A stretch of 64,000 nucleotides of DNA from Bradyrhizobium sp. LMTR 3 (GCF_001693485.1 NZ_MAXC01000049.1:310001-374000); one strand, 5' to 3'; shown: positions 43,529 through 52,443, numbered from the stretch's first letter. The notes: a model not told the origin generated them from the sequence alone. Made by a program: numbers and translations.

Positions 43529-45004
43529 ATGCCGGTGAAAGTCGCGTCTCAATCGATCGTCTCAACGAGATCAGCGAGTGGTAAGGACACCGAGTCTCCT
43601 GCGCATCGGGCCGATGCGGAGATTTCGTTCGGGCCATATCGGTTCGATCGAGATCGGCGAATGTTGTGGGAAGGGGACGTCTTGTTGCAGGTTGGGACTC
43701 GCGCGCTGGCAATTCTGAGCGCGCTCACCGAAGTGCCCGGGCGTCTTGTCGCGAAGCGCGAACTGCTGGAGCGGGCATGGCCTGATGGCCGCGTCGACGA
43801 CGCAAATCTCAAGGTACAAATTTCCGCCTTGCGAAAGGCACTTCGCGGCTGTGAGGGATTGATCAGGGCGGAATCTTCCCTGGGCTATCGCTTTCTCGGA
43901 GAAGCGGTACCTGGAGATCCGTATCCCGATGCACGGCGGCGATGCTCCCTGGTGCCGCAGCTTCTCACCGAGCCTATCGGGCGCGACGGTGTGGTTGCGG
44001 ACATCGTCGGCCTTCTCAAAGAAAGCCGGCTGGTGACCGTCCTTGGTCCCGGCGGTATCGGGAAGACAACGGTCGCGCTCGCGATTGCACATCGACTGGC
44101 CCATACCTTTGCGGATGAAACCTGCTTCGTCGATCTCAGCAGGATTGCGCGCGACGATCAGATCAGTGAAGCGGTTGCGCGCGCACTGGGCTCTCCTGTC
44201 GGGGAGGCGTCGCCAGCTCTTGAGCAGATACAGGCCGCGCTGCACGCGAGACGACTTCTTCTGGTGATCGACTCCTGCGAACACGTTGCCGATGCGATCG
44301 CGTTACTGGTCGAGCAGGTTCTAAGCTTCTCGAATGAAGTCTGGATACTGGTAACGTCCCGAGAGTCTTTGAGGGTTGGAGCTGAATTCGTCTGGCAGCT
44401 CGAGCCGCTCGAAGTGCCGCCGCCCTCTCTGATTGGTAACGCGGCGAATACTGCGCGATACTCTGCGGTTCAGCTCTTCCTGAGGACGGCGGCCGAAGTT
44501 TCGGACGACTTTACGTTGGACGACGACATCGCGCCGACCATCGTCGAGGTCTGTCGGCGTCTGGACGGAATTCCCCGGGCGATCGAAATGGCGGCTTCCA
44601 TGGTCGCCACCCTCGACATTGGCGAGCTTCGCCGCCGCCTGGATCAGGGCTTGCCCTTATTGGAGTTCGATCGCCAGGGCGCCAACCCTCTGCACGATTC
44701 TCTTTTCTCGACCCTTCGCTGGCGCTGCGATCTTCTTCCGTTCAACGAGCGAGTGGTGCTGCGCCGCTTGGCGCTCCTCACTGGTGCTTTCACCCTCGAT
44801 GCTGCGGTCGCGGTTGCGGCTGATGACATTACGGATGCGTCTGTCGTTCGCGAGGCGGTCGTCGCGCTCGCCAATAAATCCTTCCTGATCGTAAATCATC
44901 AGATCAGCCCTCCAGAATACCGCCTTTTCGAGACCATGCGAGCGTACGCGGCGAGCCTCGGTGGGGAAGGGGAACATGCCACGGAGCGACTCGATGGGTG
45001 CTAG
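43529..45004 (+). CDS. Winged-helix/NB-ARC regulator lacking the C-terminal repeat region
   Basis: A 491-residue STAND-type regulator. The OmpR-like winged helix is at about 33-124 (ISFGPYRFDRDRRMLWEG, NLKVQISALRKALRG, LGYRFLGE). The NB-ARC ATPase has P-loop GPGGIGKTT at 173-181, Walker B LLLVIDSCEH and ILVTSRESLRV. A helical winged region follows (LFSTLRWRCDLLPFNERVVLRRLALLTGAF). It ends at YRLFETMRAYAASLGGEGEHATERLDGC. The neighbouring relative at 45056 continues about 470 residues past this point into TPR-like repeats, so this protein is either a naturally short form or truncated. An effector-binding repeat domain is missing. Confidence 0.85.
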   Translation: MPVKVASQSIVSTRSASGKDTESPAHRADAEISFGPYRFDRDRRMLWEGDVLLQVGTRALAILSALTEVPGRLVAKRELLERAWPDGRVDDANLKVQISALRKALRGCEGLIRAESSLGYRFLGEAVPGDPYPDARRRCSLVPQLLTEPIGRDGVVADIVGLLKESRLVTVLGPGGIGKTTVALAIAHRLAHTFADETCFVDLSRIARDDQISEAVARALGSPVGEASPALEQIQAALHARRLLLVIDSCEHVADAIALLVEQVLSFSNEVWILVTSRESLRVGAEFVWQLEPLEVPPPSLIGNAANTARYSAVQLFLRTAAEVSDDFTLDDDIAPTIVEVCRRLDGIPRAIEMAASMVATLDIGELRRRLDQGLPLLEFDRQGANPLHDSLFSTLRWRCDLLPFNERVVLRRLALLTGAFTLDAAVAVAADDITDASVVREAVVALANKSFLIVNHQISPPEYRLFETMRAYAASLGGEGEHATERLDGC

Positions 45005-45016
45005 AGTTGCTGACTC

Positions 45017-45043
45017 GTGAGAACCCGCCCCCCGGGTGCTCAC
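45017..45043. terminator. Hairpin between convergent regulator genes
   Basis: GTGAG (45017-45021) pairs with CTCAC (45039-45043), with an inner CCCG/CGGG pairing. It sits in the 51-bp gap between two convergent genes and could stop transcription from both sides. It lacks a long T-tract. Confidence 0.45.
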
Positions 45044-45055
45044 AGTTCATGAGCG

Positions 45056-47860
45056 TCAACGTGCGTCGATCCCGGCGAGGATCGTTTGAGCGCGGACAAG
45101 AAACGGTACACGTGATCTGTCCTGCAAATTGGATAGAAGATCGATAAGTGCATTGCGAGCGGCCTGCGGTCGCCCTACCTCGAGCTCGAACTCGGCGAGG
45201 CCGACAGCAGCTTCGCACTCATAGAGATAGAAATCGTGCTGCTTGCTAAGTTCGATTGCTTGGCTGAATAGCTCGCGTGCCGTATCGACGTCGCCAGGTC
45301 GGTTACGAGCAATGAGTACCTTGGCGAGGATTGGGTGGTGCTTACCGATGAGACGAACATCGGATGGGCCCAGGCACTGGCTCATCGCCTTCGTGAGCGC
45401 AGATTGCGCGCCGTCCAGGTCGCCAATGATTCGACGTGCGTCCGCGAGTTCGACCCACAAAATTGGATGAAGAGAGCCGGTTTTGATTATGAACTCATCG
45501 GCCAAGCAGGAAGTCAGGATACGCTCTGAGGATCGAGCGTCTCCATCCGCATATCTGAGGAGAAGCGCTCGAAATGCCTCGGCAACCGCATGCCAGGGCC
45601 GGTAGTGTCGCGACACTTCCTCCAATTTTTGCAGGCATCTGCGTGCACGCTGAAATTCCCCCGACGATATGTTCACCCATGTGGCACCTTGGGCAAGAAC
45701 AAAATAGGTGGTTGTCAGATGTCCTTTTGCCTCGGCTTCGTCTATCGCCGTGTTCGAAAGCGACAATGCCTGCTCACAATACCCCATGTAGTGTTTGGCA
45801 AGTGCCAACCCGATCTTGCAGGAGATGAACGAGTCGATTCCTCCGAAATACAAGTATGCGCTTCTGGAAATCGACGGGCAGTCCTGCAGGAACGTCTCGA
45901 ACCGCTGATGGGCTGATCGTATGGCAGAGGTTTCGAAGTCGTTGAATGCGGATATCCGTTGCAGAAGATAGTGCACATCAGGATTGTTGGATTGCTCTGC
46001 TGCCTTGGCGAAGGCCTCGAGATAGTGTGTCGCCTGGCGGCGGGTTAGAAGCGTACTCTGAATAATTCCGTAGAGGGCTCGTAGCTCCAGGAAGTCATCT
46101 TCTGCAGCCTGCGCCGCCTGCCAGGCGCGCTCATACAAGCTCGCTCCCTCGAACCCCGGAAGGTATACCTGGGCGGAGGCGAGTGATACCAGCAAGCGAG
46201 GCCGCACGACTGCATCAAATGCGGAACTACCGTCGACGAGCTGAAATGCCTTGGTTAGATAAGGGACCCCTTGAACCAATGAGGTGAGCGCGAGCCAAAG
46301 CCGTTCCGCGGCGATTACAAGTTTTACGCCGAGTTGAGGATCTGAGGAAAACGTCCAATCCAGAGCCACCCGAACCTCGTCCAGGTAACCCCGCATTTTC
46401 GCGTTCTCGGTTGTGTCGTCATAAAGGTCCCAGTCGATGCCGTCGAGCATCTGGAGGAAGTATTCCGCGTGACGCCTATGCGCTATGTCGCCTTCGGAAA
46501 AGTCTAGCTGAGCTATATATGCTCTTGTCGTATCCAGCAGGCGATACTCCGCATATGTCGATTCCGGGTCAAAGGAGAGAAGGGAGCGGCGCGACAGGCC
46601 AGTAATGGCGTCGCGCGCAGCGGATGCGCTGAGCTGATCGCCGCTTGCCACAGCGGTGCCGGCGTCAAGCGAGAAGGTTCCGGCAAAGCAAGCGATTTGG
46701 CGAAGGGCGAACTGTTCTGCTTGGGACAGCAGATTATAGCTCCAGTCGATCGTTGAGAACAGCGACCGTTGACGGGGAACGACGCTTCTTCGATCGATAT
46801 TGATCACCGACGATTTTTCGTTGAGGCTGCGTAGTGCTTCCTCGAAGCCAAGCACCGCGGCAATCGAGGCGGCAATTTCAATTGCCAGCGGGATGCCGTC
46901 GAGCCGCCGGCAAATCTCTGCGACGGCAGCAGCGCTGCGATTATCGAAATGCAGTTTCGCCGCCCGCTGATGGAGACACTTCAGGAATAACTGGACCGAC
47001 GAGTAGGTCTTGATGTCGTCCGCGTGCGTTTCGGTAGCCTTTGGAGGAACTGTGAGGGGGGCGAGTCGCCAGATGGCCTCGTCATCAAGCTGCAGCGGCT
47101 CTCGCGTCGTAACGAGAACATCTACGGACGCCGTGTTGACGAGCAAGGCGTCAACCAGTCTCGCCACTGGATCAAGCACATGCTCGCAACAGTCCAGGAT
47201 CAGAAGCATCCGCCTGTCGTGGAGGCCCAGCACGATTTGTTCGATGCCGGGCCAGTCTGTTACTCTCAATCCGATCGCATTCGCCAATGCGGTGTAGACG
47301 AGGTCAATCGAGGATATTCTACCAAGATCGACAAAGCAGACGCCATCGGGGTAGTTTGCCGCCCGGTCATTTGCGACCTGCAATGCAATCGTTGTCTTCC
47401 CGATGCCACCCGACCCGAGGATCGTCACGAGTCGTCGGCTATTGAAAAGCTCATGAATCCCGTCCGCTGCCGCCTCGCGGCCGATCGGCTTCACAACAAT
47501 TCCAGGGATGCCGAATCGAGGCTGGTTTTCAGAGCGAGGAGGGGCCGGCTTTTTCACAACCACATCGGCGTCGAAACGGTAGCCCTGAGACGGATCCGCT
47601 TGAATTGCGCCGCCGTAGTCACGCAGAGCCTTTCTCAGTCCTGAGATTTGCACCCGCAAATTGCTTTGATCAACGTGCAAGCTTGGCCATGCGCTTTTGA
47701 TCAGGGTGCTCCGACTGACGGTTACGCCAGGTGCTTCAAGGAGGACTTGCAGGATCGCTAACGCGCGAGCGCCAAGCCTAACCGGGACGCTTCCGTCCCA
47801 TAGCGTATGGGTAGCCGCGTCAAAGCGGAACGGTCCGAAGAATATCTCCCGGTTCACCAT
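45056..47860 (-). CDS. Winged-helix/NB-ARC/TPR transcriptional regulator (STAND class)
   Basis: A 934-residue regulator. The OmpR-type DNA-binding wing is at residues 5-100 (IFFGPFRFDAATHTLWDG, LRVQISGLRKALRDYG, SQGYRFDADV). The NB-ARC ATPase has P-loop GSGGIGKTT at 149-157, Walker B MLLILDCCEH, then LVTTREPLQL and RRLDGIPLAIEIAAS. A C-terminal TPR-like region at about 470-934 has repeated paired helices. This is the full-length form of the protein at 43529, and the N-terminal two thirds align throughout. STAND regulators are held off by ADP and switch on with ligand and ATP (family knowledge). The ligand and targets are unknown; the nearby exported enzymes are candidates. Confidence 0.9.
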   Translation of the reverse strand: MVNREIFFGPFRFDAATHTLWDGSVPVRLGARALAILQVLLEAPGVTVSRSTLIKSAWPSLHVDQSNLRVQISGLRKALRDYGGAIQADPSQGYRFDADVVVKKPAPPRSENQPRFGIPGIVVKPIGREAAADGIHELFNSRRLVTILGSGGIGKTTIALQVANDRAANYPDGVCFVDLGRISSIDLVYTALANAIGLRVTDWPGIEQIVLGLHDRRMLLILDCCEHVLDPVARLVDALLVNTASVDVLVTTREPLQLDDEAIWRLAPLTVPPKATETHADDIKTYSSVQLFLKCLHQRAAKLHFDNRSAAAVAEICRRLDGIPLAIEIAASIAAVLGFEEALRSLNEKSSVINIDRRSVVPRQRSLFSTIDWSYNLLSQAEQFALRQIACFAGTFSLDAGTAVASGDQLSASAARDAITGLSRRSLLSFDPESTYAEYRLLDTTRAYIAQLDFSEGDIAHRRHAEYFLQMLDGIDWDLYDDTTENAKMRGYLDEVRVALDWTFSSDPQLGVKLVIAAERLWLALTSLVQGVPYLTKAFQLVDGSSAFDAVVRPRLLVSLASAQVYLPGFEGASLYERAWQAAQAAEDDFLELRALYGIIQSTLLTRRQATHYLEAFAKAAEQSNNPDVHYLLQRISAFNDFETSAIRSAHQRFETFLQDCPSISRSAYLYFGGIDSFISCKIGLALAKHYMGYCEQALSLSNTAIDEAEAKGHLTTTYFVLAQGATWVNISSGEFQRARRCLQKLEEVSRHYRPWHAVAEAFRALLLRYADGDARSSERILTSCLADEFIIKTGSLHPILWVELADARRIIGDLDGAQSALTKAMSQCLGPSDVRLIGKHHPILAKVLIARNRPGDVDTARELFSQAIELSKQHDFYLYECEAAVGLAEFELEVGRPQAARNALIDLLSNLQDRSRVPFLVRAQTILAGIDAR

Positions 47861-48302
47861 CGCACCTGCTTGGGTCCCATATCCCGCGGCGCACTGTAGG
47901 GCATTGCCTCAGGTTTGCTTCCAGAATATCCGGGATGTCCGTTAATGGCTGCCGCCCTTAACGGACGTCGATGCTGGGGCGGACTACCTCCGGTATCGGG
48001 GGTAGAGCGGACGTGGAGTAGGGCGGGTCACACCCTGGTTCGACCAGACTGAGAGTATTTGGGGCGAGCTTGCCAAGCCCAGCAGGAACATTGCCTCTGT
48101 TTGTTGCGGGTGTCGAAATTCGACTCCGGGGCAATCGACATCCTCCTCGCAGCGCTTCTCCCTGCATAATGCGCTCCTGACCGTCGCTGAGGCGTGACGC
48201 GACTTGCGTGGGGGACGTGGCGTCTCGATCCCCAGGGCACATTTGGTTGGGGTCGAGGATGGGTGGACGTGCTGCCCTTCAGTTCGCCCTTGATTTCAAG
48301 CG

Positions 48303-48332
48303 GTTATACTATTCTCGCAGAAATAGTATAAC
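48303..48332. repeat. Perfect inverted repeat GTTATACTATT / AATAGTATAAC
   Basis: The two 11-bp arms at 48303-48313 and 48322-48332 are exact complements around an 8-base spacer. The AT-rich arms in a GC-rich genome look like an operator or a recombinase site. It lies 66 bp before dusA-like copy C. Confidence 0.55.
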
Positions 48333-48397
48333 GGACACGTTCTTCTTTCATCCCATTGAGAGTGCAGGGTAAATCATTGAAATCGCAAGACTATCGT

Positions 48398-48431
48398 TTC
48401 TCCGTGGCACCCATGATGGATTGGACCGGGA
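48398..48431 (+). repeat. dusA 5'-end copy C (island attachment-type repeat)
   Basis: The frame through here reads SQDYRFSVAPMMDWTGT, the dusA N-terminus, and continues open to 48583 with non-dusA residues. Only about the first 30 bases match copies A and B; the DNA beyond differs, so the element attached here has a different end. Confidence 0.68.
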
Positions 48432-48980
48432 CTTCTCGAAAAGTGAAGCGAAGCCAGCACTTAAGCCTCAGCTCGATCGGTCATGTCGTACCAAATGTAG
48501 TACTGCCGCTGGTTCGGAGCTCGACGAGCAAACGATTTCGCGCTTCTGCGTTTATCGGGCGGCGGCAGCGTAACGCAACGTAGTATCCAAAGTGGCAGCT
48601 GCTGCTGGCTCTTGTCGCTGCAAGCAAGTCATTTTCAGTTTTCGTGTCTGCTTGGCTTGCTTTCACGCACCGCGTCTTCTCGATTGCCGCAGACCGCCAC
48701 CGCCGCACCGCTAACGACAGTGACACAGGTGCTCTGACGACCGAGGCTGAATGCTCAGGAATCGGGGAAGGCGTCCGCAGTTCGAGGCCGATCTTTCGAG
48801 CGATGACAGTCAGCCGCTCGCTGAACGAAAAAGCCGGACCGGTCAGCACATATGTGCATCGTGGTCCGGCTTAGATTTGCAGCCACTGAACCACATCAAG
48901 TCGCGGCATATTGGATCGCGATGCCAAAACGCGCGCACGCACCTTGATGTGTCTCAGCGAAGGTACTGTGGCGGCGAAGG

Positions 48981-49043
48981 CTACTTCTTTTTCTTCTTGC
49001 CGACCTTCTTTGCCTTCTTTGCCTTCTTCGCTTTCTTAGCCAT
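48981..49043 (-). CDS. 20-residue lysine-rich microprotein
   Basis: The ATG at 49043, preceded by GGAGGGCACC on the minus strand, opens a 20-codon frame made almost only of lysine and alanine (MAKKAKKAKKAKK, then VGKKKKK, stop). The charge is about +14. Short AKK-repeat proteins and tails occur in bradyrhizobia and resemble histone H1-like tails that bind DNA or polyphosphate. The good ribosome site and full-length use of the repeat argue for a real product. It is alone between island remnants. Confidence 0.5.
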   Translation of the reverse strand: MAKKAKKAKKAKKVGKKKKK

Positions 49044-49399
49044 GGTGCCCTCCACGATCCCAAAGTTGGTTGAATGCAAGTTGACCTCGACGTGCACAAA
49101 TATATAGTACACCACAATCACAAAATTGATACTGCGCGCTCTAAACAAGGTAAACGGCGGTCACACGTAGCTCGTTGCTGGTGGAAGACTTGGCCCACAA
49201 TGCGTTGACGCGATGCGTGCACACCGCCAGCAAGAATACATCCGAGCCGAGATTGACATGAAGTCACGCCTCTATCGGCACGCAGCTTAGAGCTGAAGCA
49301 ATGTTGCTCGGAGCTATAGTGTGCACCTCGACCAGAGCGCGTAGCATGTTTCTGGCAACTCTGTCTGCACGCGATGAGGGAGGGGAGCTGGAGTCGCGG
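49044..49399. other. Intergenic region
   Basis: Nothing was recognised in these 356 bases beyond the ribosome site of the lysine-rich micro-ORF at its left end. Confidence 0.5.
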
Positions 49400-49660
49400 T
49401 TAGCTCGTGAGAGCCGTCATCTCTTTTCTGGCGGCCTCAACTCGCGCATCGAGATATTTGGCCAGATCCAGAATATGAATGCCTTTTGCGCACTTCTGGC
49501 TTGCTTCCATTCGCACCAGAGGGATCGCTATTTCGCCTGCGTTGATCTTCTGCACTAGCTTGGTCGGATTCAGGTGCGAAAAGTAATCCCGACACACGTC
49601 CTCAATCGGGACGATGGCCTTACCCCCATACTGCGCCATCAAAAGGAACGCGGTGTTCAT
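49400..49660 (-). CDS. Pyocin activator PrtN family protein
   Basis: An 86-residue small regulator. The sequence follows the PrtN family closely: MNTAFLLMAQYGGKAIVPIEDVCRDYFSHLNPTKLVQKINAGEIAIPLVRMEASQKCAKGIH then LAKYLDARVEAARKE. In Pseudomonas, PrtN activates pyocin genes; homologues in rhizobia are usually carried by integrated elements near integrase genes (general knowledge). Here no pyocin or integrase gene is present. The start overlaps the stop of the upstream small gene (ATGA). Confidence 0.88.
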   Translation of the reverse strand: MNTAFLLMAQYGGKAIVPIEDVCRDYFSHLNPTKLVQKINAGEIAIPLVRMEASQKCAKGIHILDLAKYLDARVEAARKEMTALTS

Positions 49661-49875
49661 TGGGCCACTTTCAAATTCGACCTAGCCAAGCGGCGCTTAA
49701 TAGTCACCACGTCCCTTGGGCCGGCAATCGATGTGAGCGTCGGTCTCATCCGCTCGGTAGCCGTATCTAACTTGAAGACTTTCCACCTTGTGAGATCTTC
49801 TCCGTCGTAGGCGGAATTTGGCGTCCCTAGCGTAGTAAAGGGAGGCTTGGCTCGTGCGGTAGGATGCATCCTCAA
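49657..49875 (-). CDS. Small hypothetical protein coupled to prtN-like gene
   Basis: A frame of up to 72 residues whose stop overlaps the PrtN-like start by four bases, which is its best support. It has a basic C-terminus (VVTIKRRLARSNLKVAQ) and a middle NSAYDGEDLTRWKVFKLD. No domain was recognised. It may be a small partner of the PrtN-like regulator or the tail of a truncated gene. Confidence 0.5.
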   Translation of the reverse strand: MRMHPTARAKPPFTTLGTPNSAYDGEDLTRWKVFKLDTATERMRPTLTSIAGPRDVVTIKRRLARSNLKVAQ

Positions 49876-50256
49876 ACAGGGACGTTTCTGGTGCGGTGAT
49901 CTGAGACCACTCGATGATTGCTCCCTCCGTCTTGACTTCGAACCTGCAACCAGACCGTTATGAGCGACGGGATATCGATTAGCTTCGTTGATTTTGTTGT
50001 GGTTTCATTTGATTTCGATCACGTTCGTTGCGCTTTGATGAGGTCGTTTCTGGTGCGAAACTGGTGCGGTCCGTGCGCTTCGGGTTTGTGGATCTTGGGT
50101 GGGCGAACAATGCGTAGTGTTGGAACCTTCGCTATCGCACCACAGACGCAAGTCGTCTGCTCAAGCTCAGCCTTTTCTGACCCTAAGCGTTCATTGCCGG
50201 GCCAATATTGCTCTCGAGGCAATCACTTCCGCTCAACCCAATTACGTCAAATGACG
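49876..50256. other. Stretch holding tRNA-type attachment repeat D
   Basis: No gene is supported. The tRNA-like core at 49938-49966 and its right-hand arm (to about 50068) are the only features; the left part contains a CTGGTGCGGT motif shared with the repeat at 58.1 kb. Confidence 0.55.
49938..50068. repeat. Attachment-type repeat D (tRNA(CAT) core plus arm)
   Basis: The 29-base core at 49938-49966 is identical to 58187-58215 and corresponds to the T-arm through the anticodon loop of a tRNA with anticodon CAT on the minus strand. The next about 100 bp are also related to the other copy (ATATCGATYAGCTTCGTTGATTTT, then TCTGGTGCGAAACTGGTGCG). The acceptor part of the tRNA is missing here. Confidence 0.7.
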
Positions 50257-51135
50257 TTACTTTGCATTGGAGAGCTTTGTTTTTCGCACGACTTCGAGAA
50301 ATGCGCGGATGATCCGGCTGGTTTCGCGCTTTTGTAGGATTACAACATGTGCGTAAGTGAAGATTTCCGCATCGCCGATTGGAATGAGACGAAGCGAAGG
50401 ATCCGGAACGAACTCGGCTTCAGAGACATAGCTTATTCCCAGCCCTCGAATGACGGCTTCGCGGATCGCCTCGCGGCTTCCGATTTCCATGACGATGCGC
50501 GGTCTGATCTTAGCCTTGGTGAGCGCCTGTTCGAACGCGCGTCGCGTCGTAGAACCGGTTTCACGGATGATCAGCGGCTCACCCTCGAGTGAGGCGATTT
50601 TTATGTTCTTCCGCTTCGCGAGAGGATGATCTGTCCGGACAAAGACGCCAACTGGATGGCGCCGATATGGAACGGTGAGAAGACGATCATCCTCGTCTAT
50701 GTGCGCGAGCACTGCGATGTCGCTTTTGTAGTCCAAGAGATCGGCGAGCACGTCGTGCGAGTTGCCGAGCTTCACGGCAAGCTCGATCCCCGGATAGGCG
50801 CGATTGAAGGCCGCAAGCATCTCGGTCACGTGATACGGGCCGACCGCGCCGATCGAGAGCCGACCGGTCTTGAGCTCTCGCGACTGCTCAAGGAATGCAA
50901 CCGCCTCTTCTTCCTCGGCAAACAGGCGTGACGTGATTGCCAAGAGTTGCCGTCCCGTATCGGTCAATTCGCGCCGACGCCCTCTCTTGATGAAGAGGTC
51001 GACACCGTACTCCTCCTCTAGGGCGCCGACCTGCGCAGTCAGCGTCGGCTGCGTGATATGGACGGCATCCGACGCGGCGTTGAAGCCGCCTGCTGTTGCA
51101 ACTGCATGGAAGGAGCGAAGCTGGGTATATCGCAT
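50257..51135 (-). CDS. LysR family regulator, probably of the phosphonate operon
   Basis: A 292-residue LysR-type regulator. The N-terminal HTH is at residues 1-60 (YTQLRSFHAVATAGGFNAASDAVHITQPTLTAQVGALEEEYGVDLF). The effector domain covers 90-290 (GRLSIGAVGPYHVTEMLAAF, RETGSTTRRAFEQAL, GLGISYVSEAEFV). Regulators with this sequence style occur next to PhnA/PhnW/PhnY genes in several proteobacteria. It is divergent from the operon; the 134-bp gap between the genes is AT-rich (AATAAATCTATCTATTTC), as expected for a LysR site. The effector is likely a phosphonate intermediate (inference). Confidence 0.9.
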   Translation of the reverse strand: MRYTQLRSFHAVATAGGFNAASDAVHITQPTLTAQVGALEEEYGVDLFIKRGRRRELTDTGRQLLAITSRLFAEEEEAVAFLEQSRELKTGRLSIGAVGPYHVTEMLAAFNRAYPGIELAVKLGNSHDVLADLLDYKSDIAVLAHIDEDDRLLTVPYRRHPVGVFVRTDHPLAKRKNIKIASLEGEPLIIRETGSTTRRAFEQALTKAKIRPRIVMEIGSREAIREAVIRGLGISYVSEAEFVPDPSLRLIPIGDAEIFTYAHVVILQKRETSRIIRAFLEVVRKTKLSNAK

Positions 51136-51269
51136 AGAATAAATCTATCTATTTCTCTGAAATAATCAATTTGTCGATGTATCGGCTTTCAGTGATGGTC
51201 CAATCCTAGCGAGCGCTCAAGAGAAGCGCGGAAGTGGCAGCGCTCCATGCGCGATCAAGGGTGGAAGTC

Positions 51270-52361
51270 ATGCGGTGGAACAACTGGAATCCCGTAAAGC
51301 TTCGCTTCGGCGCTGGAACGTTCGATGAAGTCGCCAGCTTGATCGGCAAGCGACGCTACGCTCTCGTTACCTATAATCAGCCTATTTTCAACGACTTGGC
51401 CGCGCGCCTCACGAAGGTCGCGGGCGAGCCGGTCGCTGTCATCGACAATATCGAGACCAACCCGGATTGCGCCGATCTGGTGAATTCCTGCCGCGTCTAC
51501 GGCGCCGCTACGCAAGCGCCCGAAGTCATCGTTGCCCTCGGGGGCGGCTCGATGATGGATGCCGCCAAGGTGCTGGCCGCAAGCCAAGGCGACTTCGAGA
51601 ATGTCCGCCGCCATCTTACTGATAAAGAGCCGCTCGACACGTCGGCGATCGTGCCGATCATCGCGGTGCCAACTACCTCCGGAACAGGCAGCGAAGTCAC
51701 GCATTGGGCAACCGTGTGGGATTCGGCGAACGGCAGCAAATATTCTCTCGCGGATCCATTGCTATACCCGGAAGCTGCCGTGCTGGATCCACAACTCATC
51801 CTCGGGGCGCCGCGCGGGCTAACCCTGGCGACCGGTCTCGACTCTCTGTCACATGCGCTCGAGAGCATCTGGAACGTCAACGCCAACCCGGTTTCGGCCA
51901 GCTTCGCGGTCGAGGCTGCGCGCGAGATCATCGAAACGCTGCCGCGCCTGCTCGATAATCTCGGCGATCTCGATCTGCGCACCCGCCAGGCGCGCGGCAG
52001 TCTGCTCGCTGGCTTCGCGTTTTCGCAGACCAAGACGGCCTTGGCGCACAACATCTCATATGACATCACACTGAAGACTGGACTGATCCACGGCATCGCC
52101 TGTTCGTTCTCACTGCCGCTCGTGATGGGGTGGGCAATAGGCAACAGCGCTGACTGCGACGCCGCGCTGCGCCGCATCTTTGGCCCGGACCTCAGCGAGG
52201 GTATCCGCAAGCTGCGGTCCTTCCTCGAGGGGATCGGCGTCAAGACTGATCCAGCCGCCTACGGGGTTTCGCCTGCCGATTGGACACGTCTGGTCGAGAA
52301 GGCGCTGGAGGGCGAGCGCGGCAGGAATTTTATTGGGAGGCCGATCGTCAAGGCAGCTTAG
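51270..52361 (+). CDS. Iron-containing alcohol dehydrogenase, phosphonate-associated
   Basis: A 363-residue NAD(P)-dependent alcohol dehydrogenase of the Fe-ADH class. The ATG at 51270 is chosen; 51234 GTG is an in-frame alternative. The nucleotide-binding motif is ALGGGSMMDAAKV (about residues 90-102). Metal ligands are in LATGLDSLSHALESIWN (D, H) and TALAHNISYDITLKTGLIHGIACS (H, H). PhpC-type phosphonoacetaldehyde reductases belong to this class. As first gene of a PhnA/PhnY operon it could oxidise 2-hydroxyethylphosphonate to phosphonoacetaldehyde (inference), or run in reverse as a detoxifying step. Confidence 0.85.
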   Translation: MRWNNWNPVKLRFGAGTFDEVASLIGKRRYALVTYNQPIFNDLAARLTKVAGEPVAVIDNIETNPDCADLVNSCRVYGAATQAPEVIVALGGGSMMDAAKVLAASQGDFENVRRHLTDKEPLDTSAIVPIIAVPTTSGTGSEVTHWATVWDSANGSKYSLADPLLYPEAAVLDPQLILGAPRGLTLATGLDSLSHALESIWNVNANPVSASFAVEAAREIIETLPRLLDNLGDLDLRTRQARGSLLAGFAFSQTKTALAHNISYDITLKTGLIHGIACSFSLPLVMGWAIGNSADCDAALRRIFGPDLSEGIRKLRSFLEGIGVKTDPAAYGVSPADWTRLVEKALEGERGRNFIGRPIVKAA

Positions 52362-52443
52362 TGAAGCAGACATTAAGGCGAACTCGCCCAATCTAAATCA
52401 CCGGCAACGGTCACAAAGACCAACGGAATCCAGGGAGGAAAAC

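Larger units (their letters stand above)
34784..48397. mobile_element. Putative dusA-type genomic island segment 2
   Basis: The segment lies between dusA-like repeats B and C. It carries a molybdenum hydroxylase cluster, an AraC regulator, exported redox-type proteins and two NB-ARC regulators. There is no integrase. The boundaries are inferred from the repeats only, and the gene content looks functional rather than decayed. Confidence 0.4.
47861..48980. other. Long stretch without a supported gene
   Basis: It holds an 11-bp inverted repeat (48303-48332) and the third dusA-like repeat (48398-48431), both listed separately. The open frames on both sides (for example 48481-48849 on the minus strand) have no start signals and resemble island-end DNA rather than genes. 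Confidence 0.5.
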
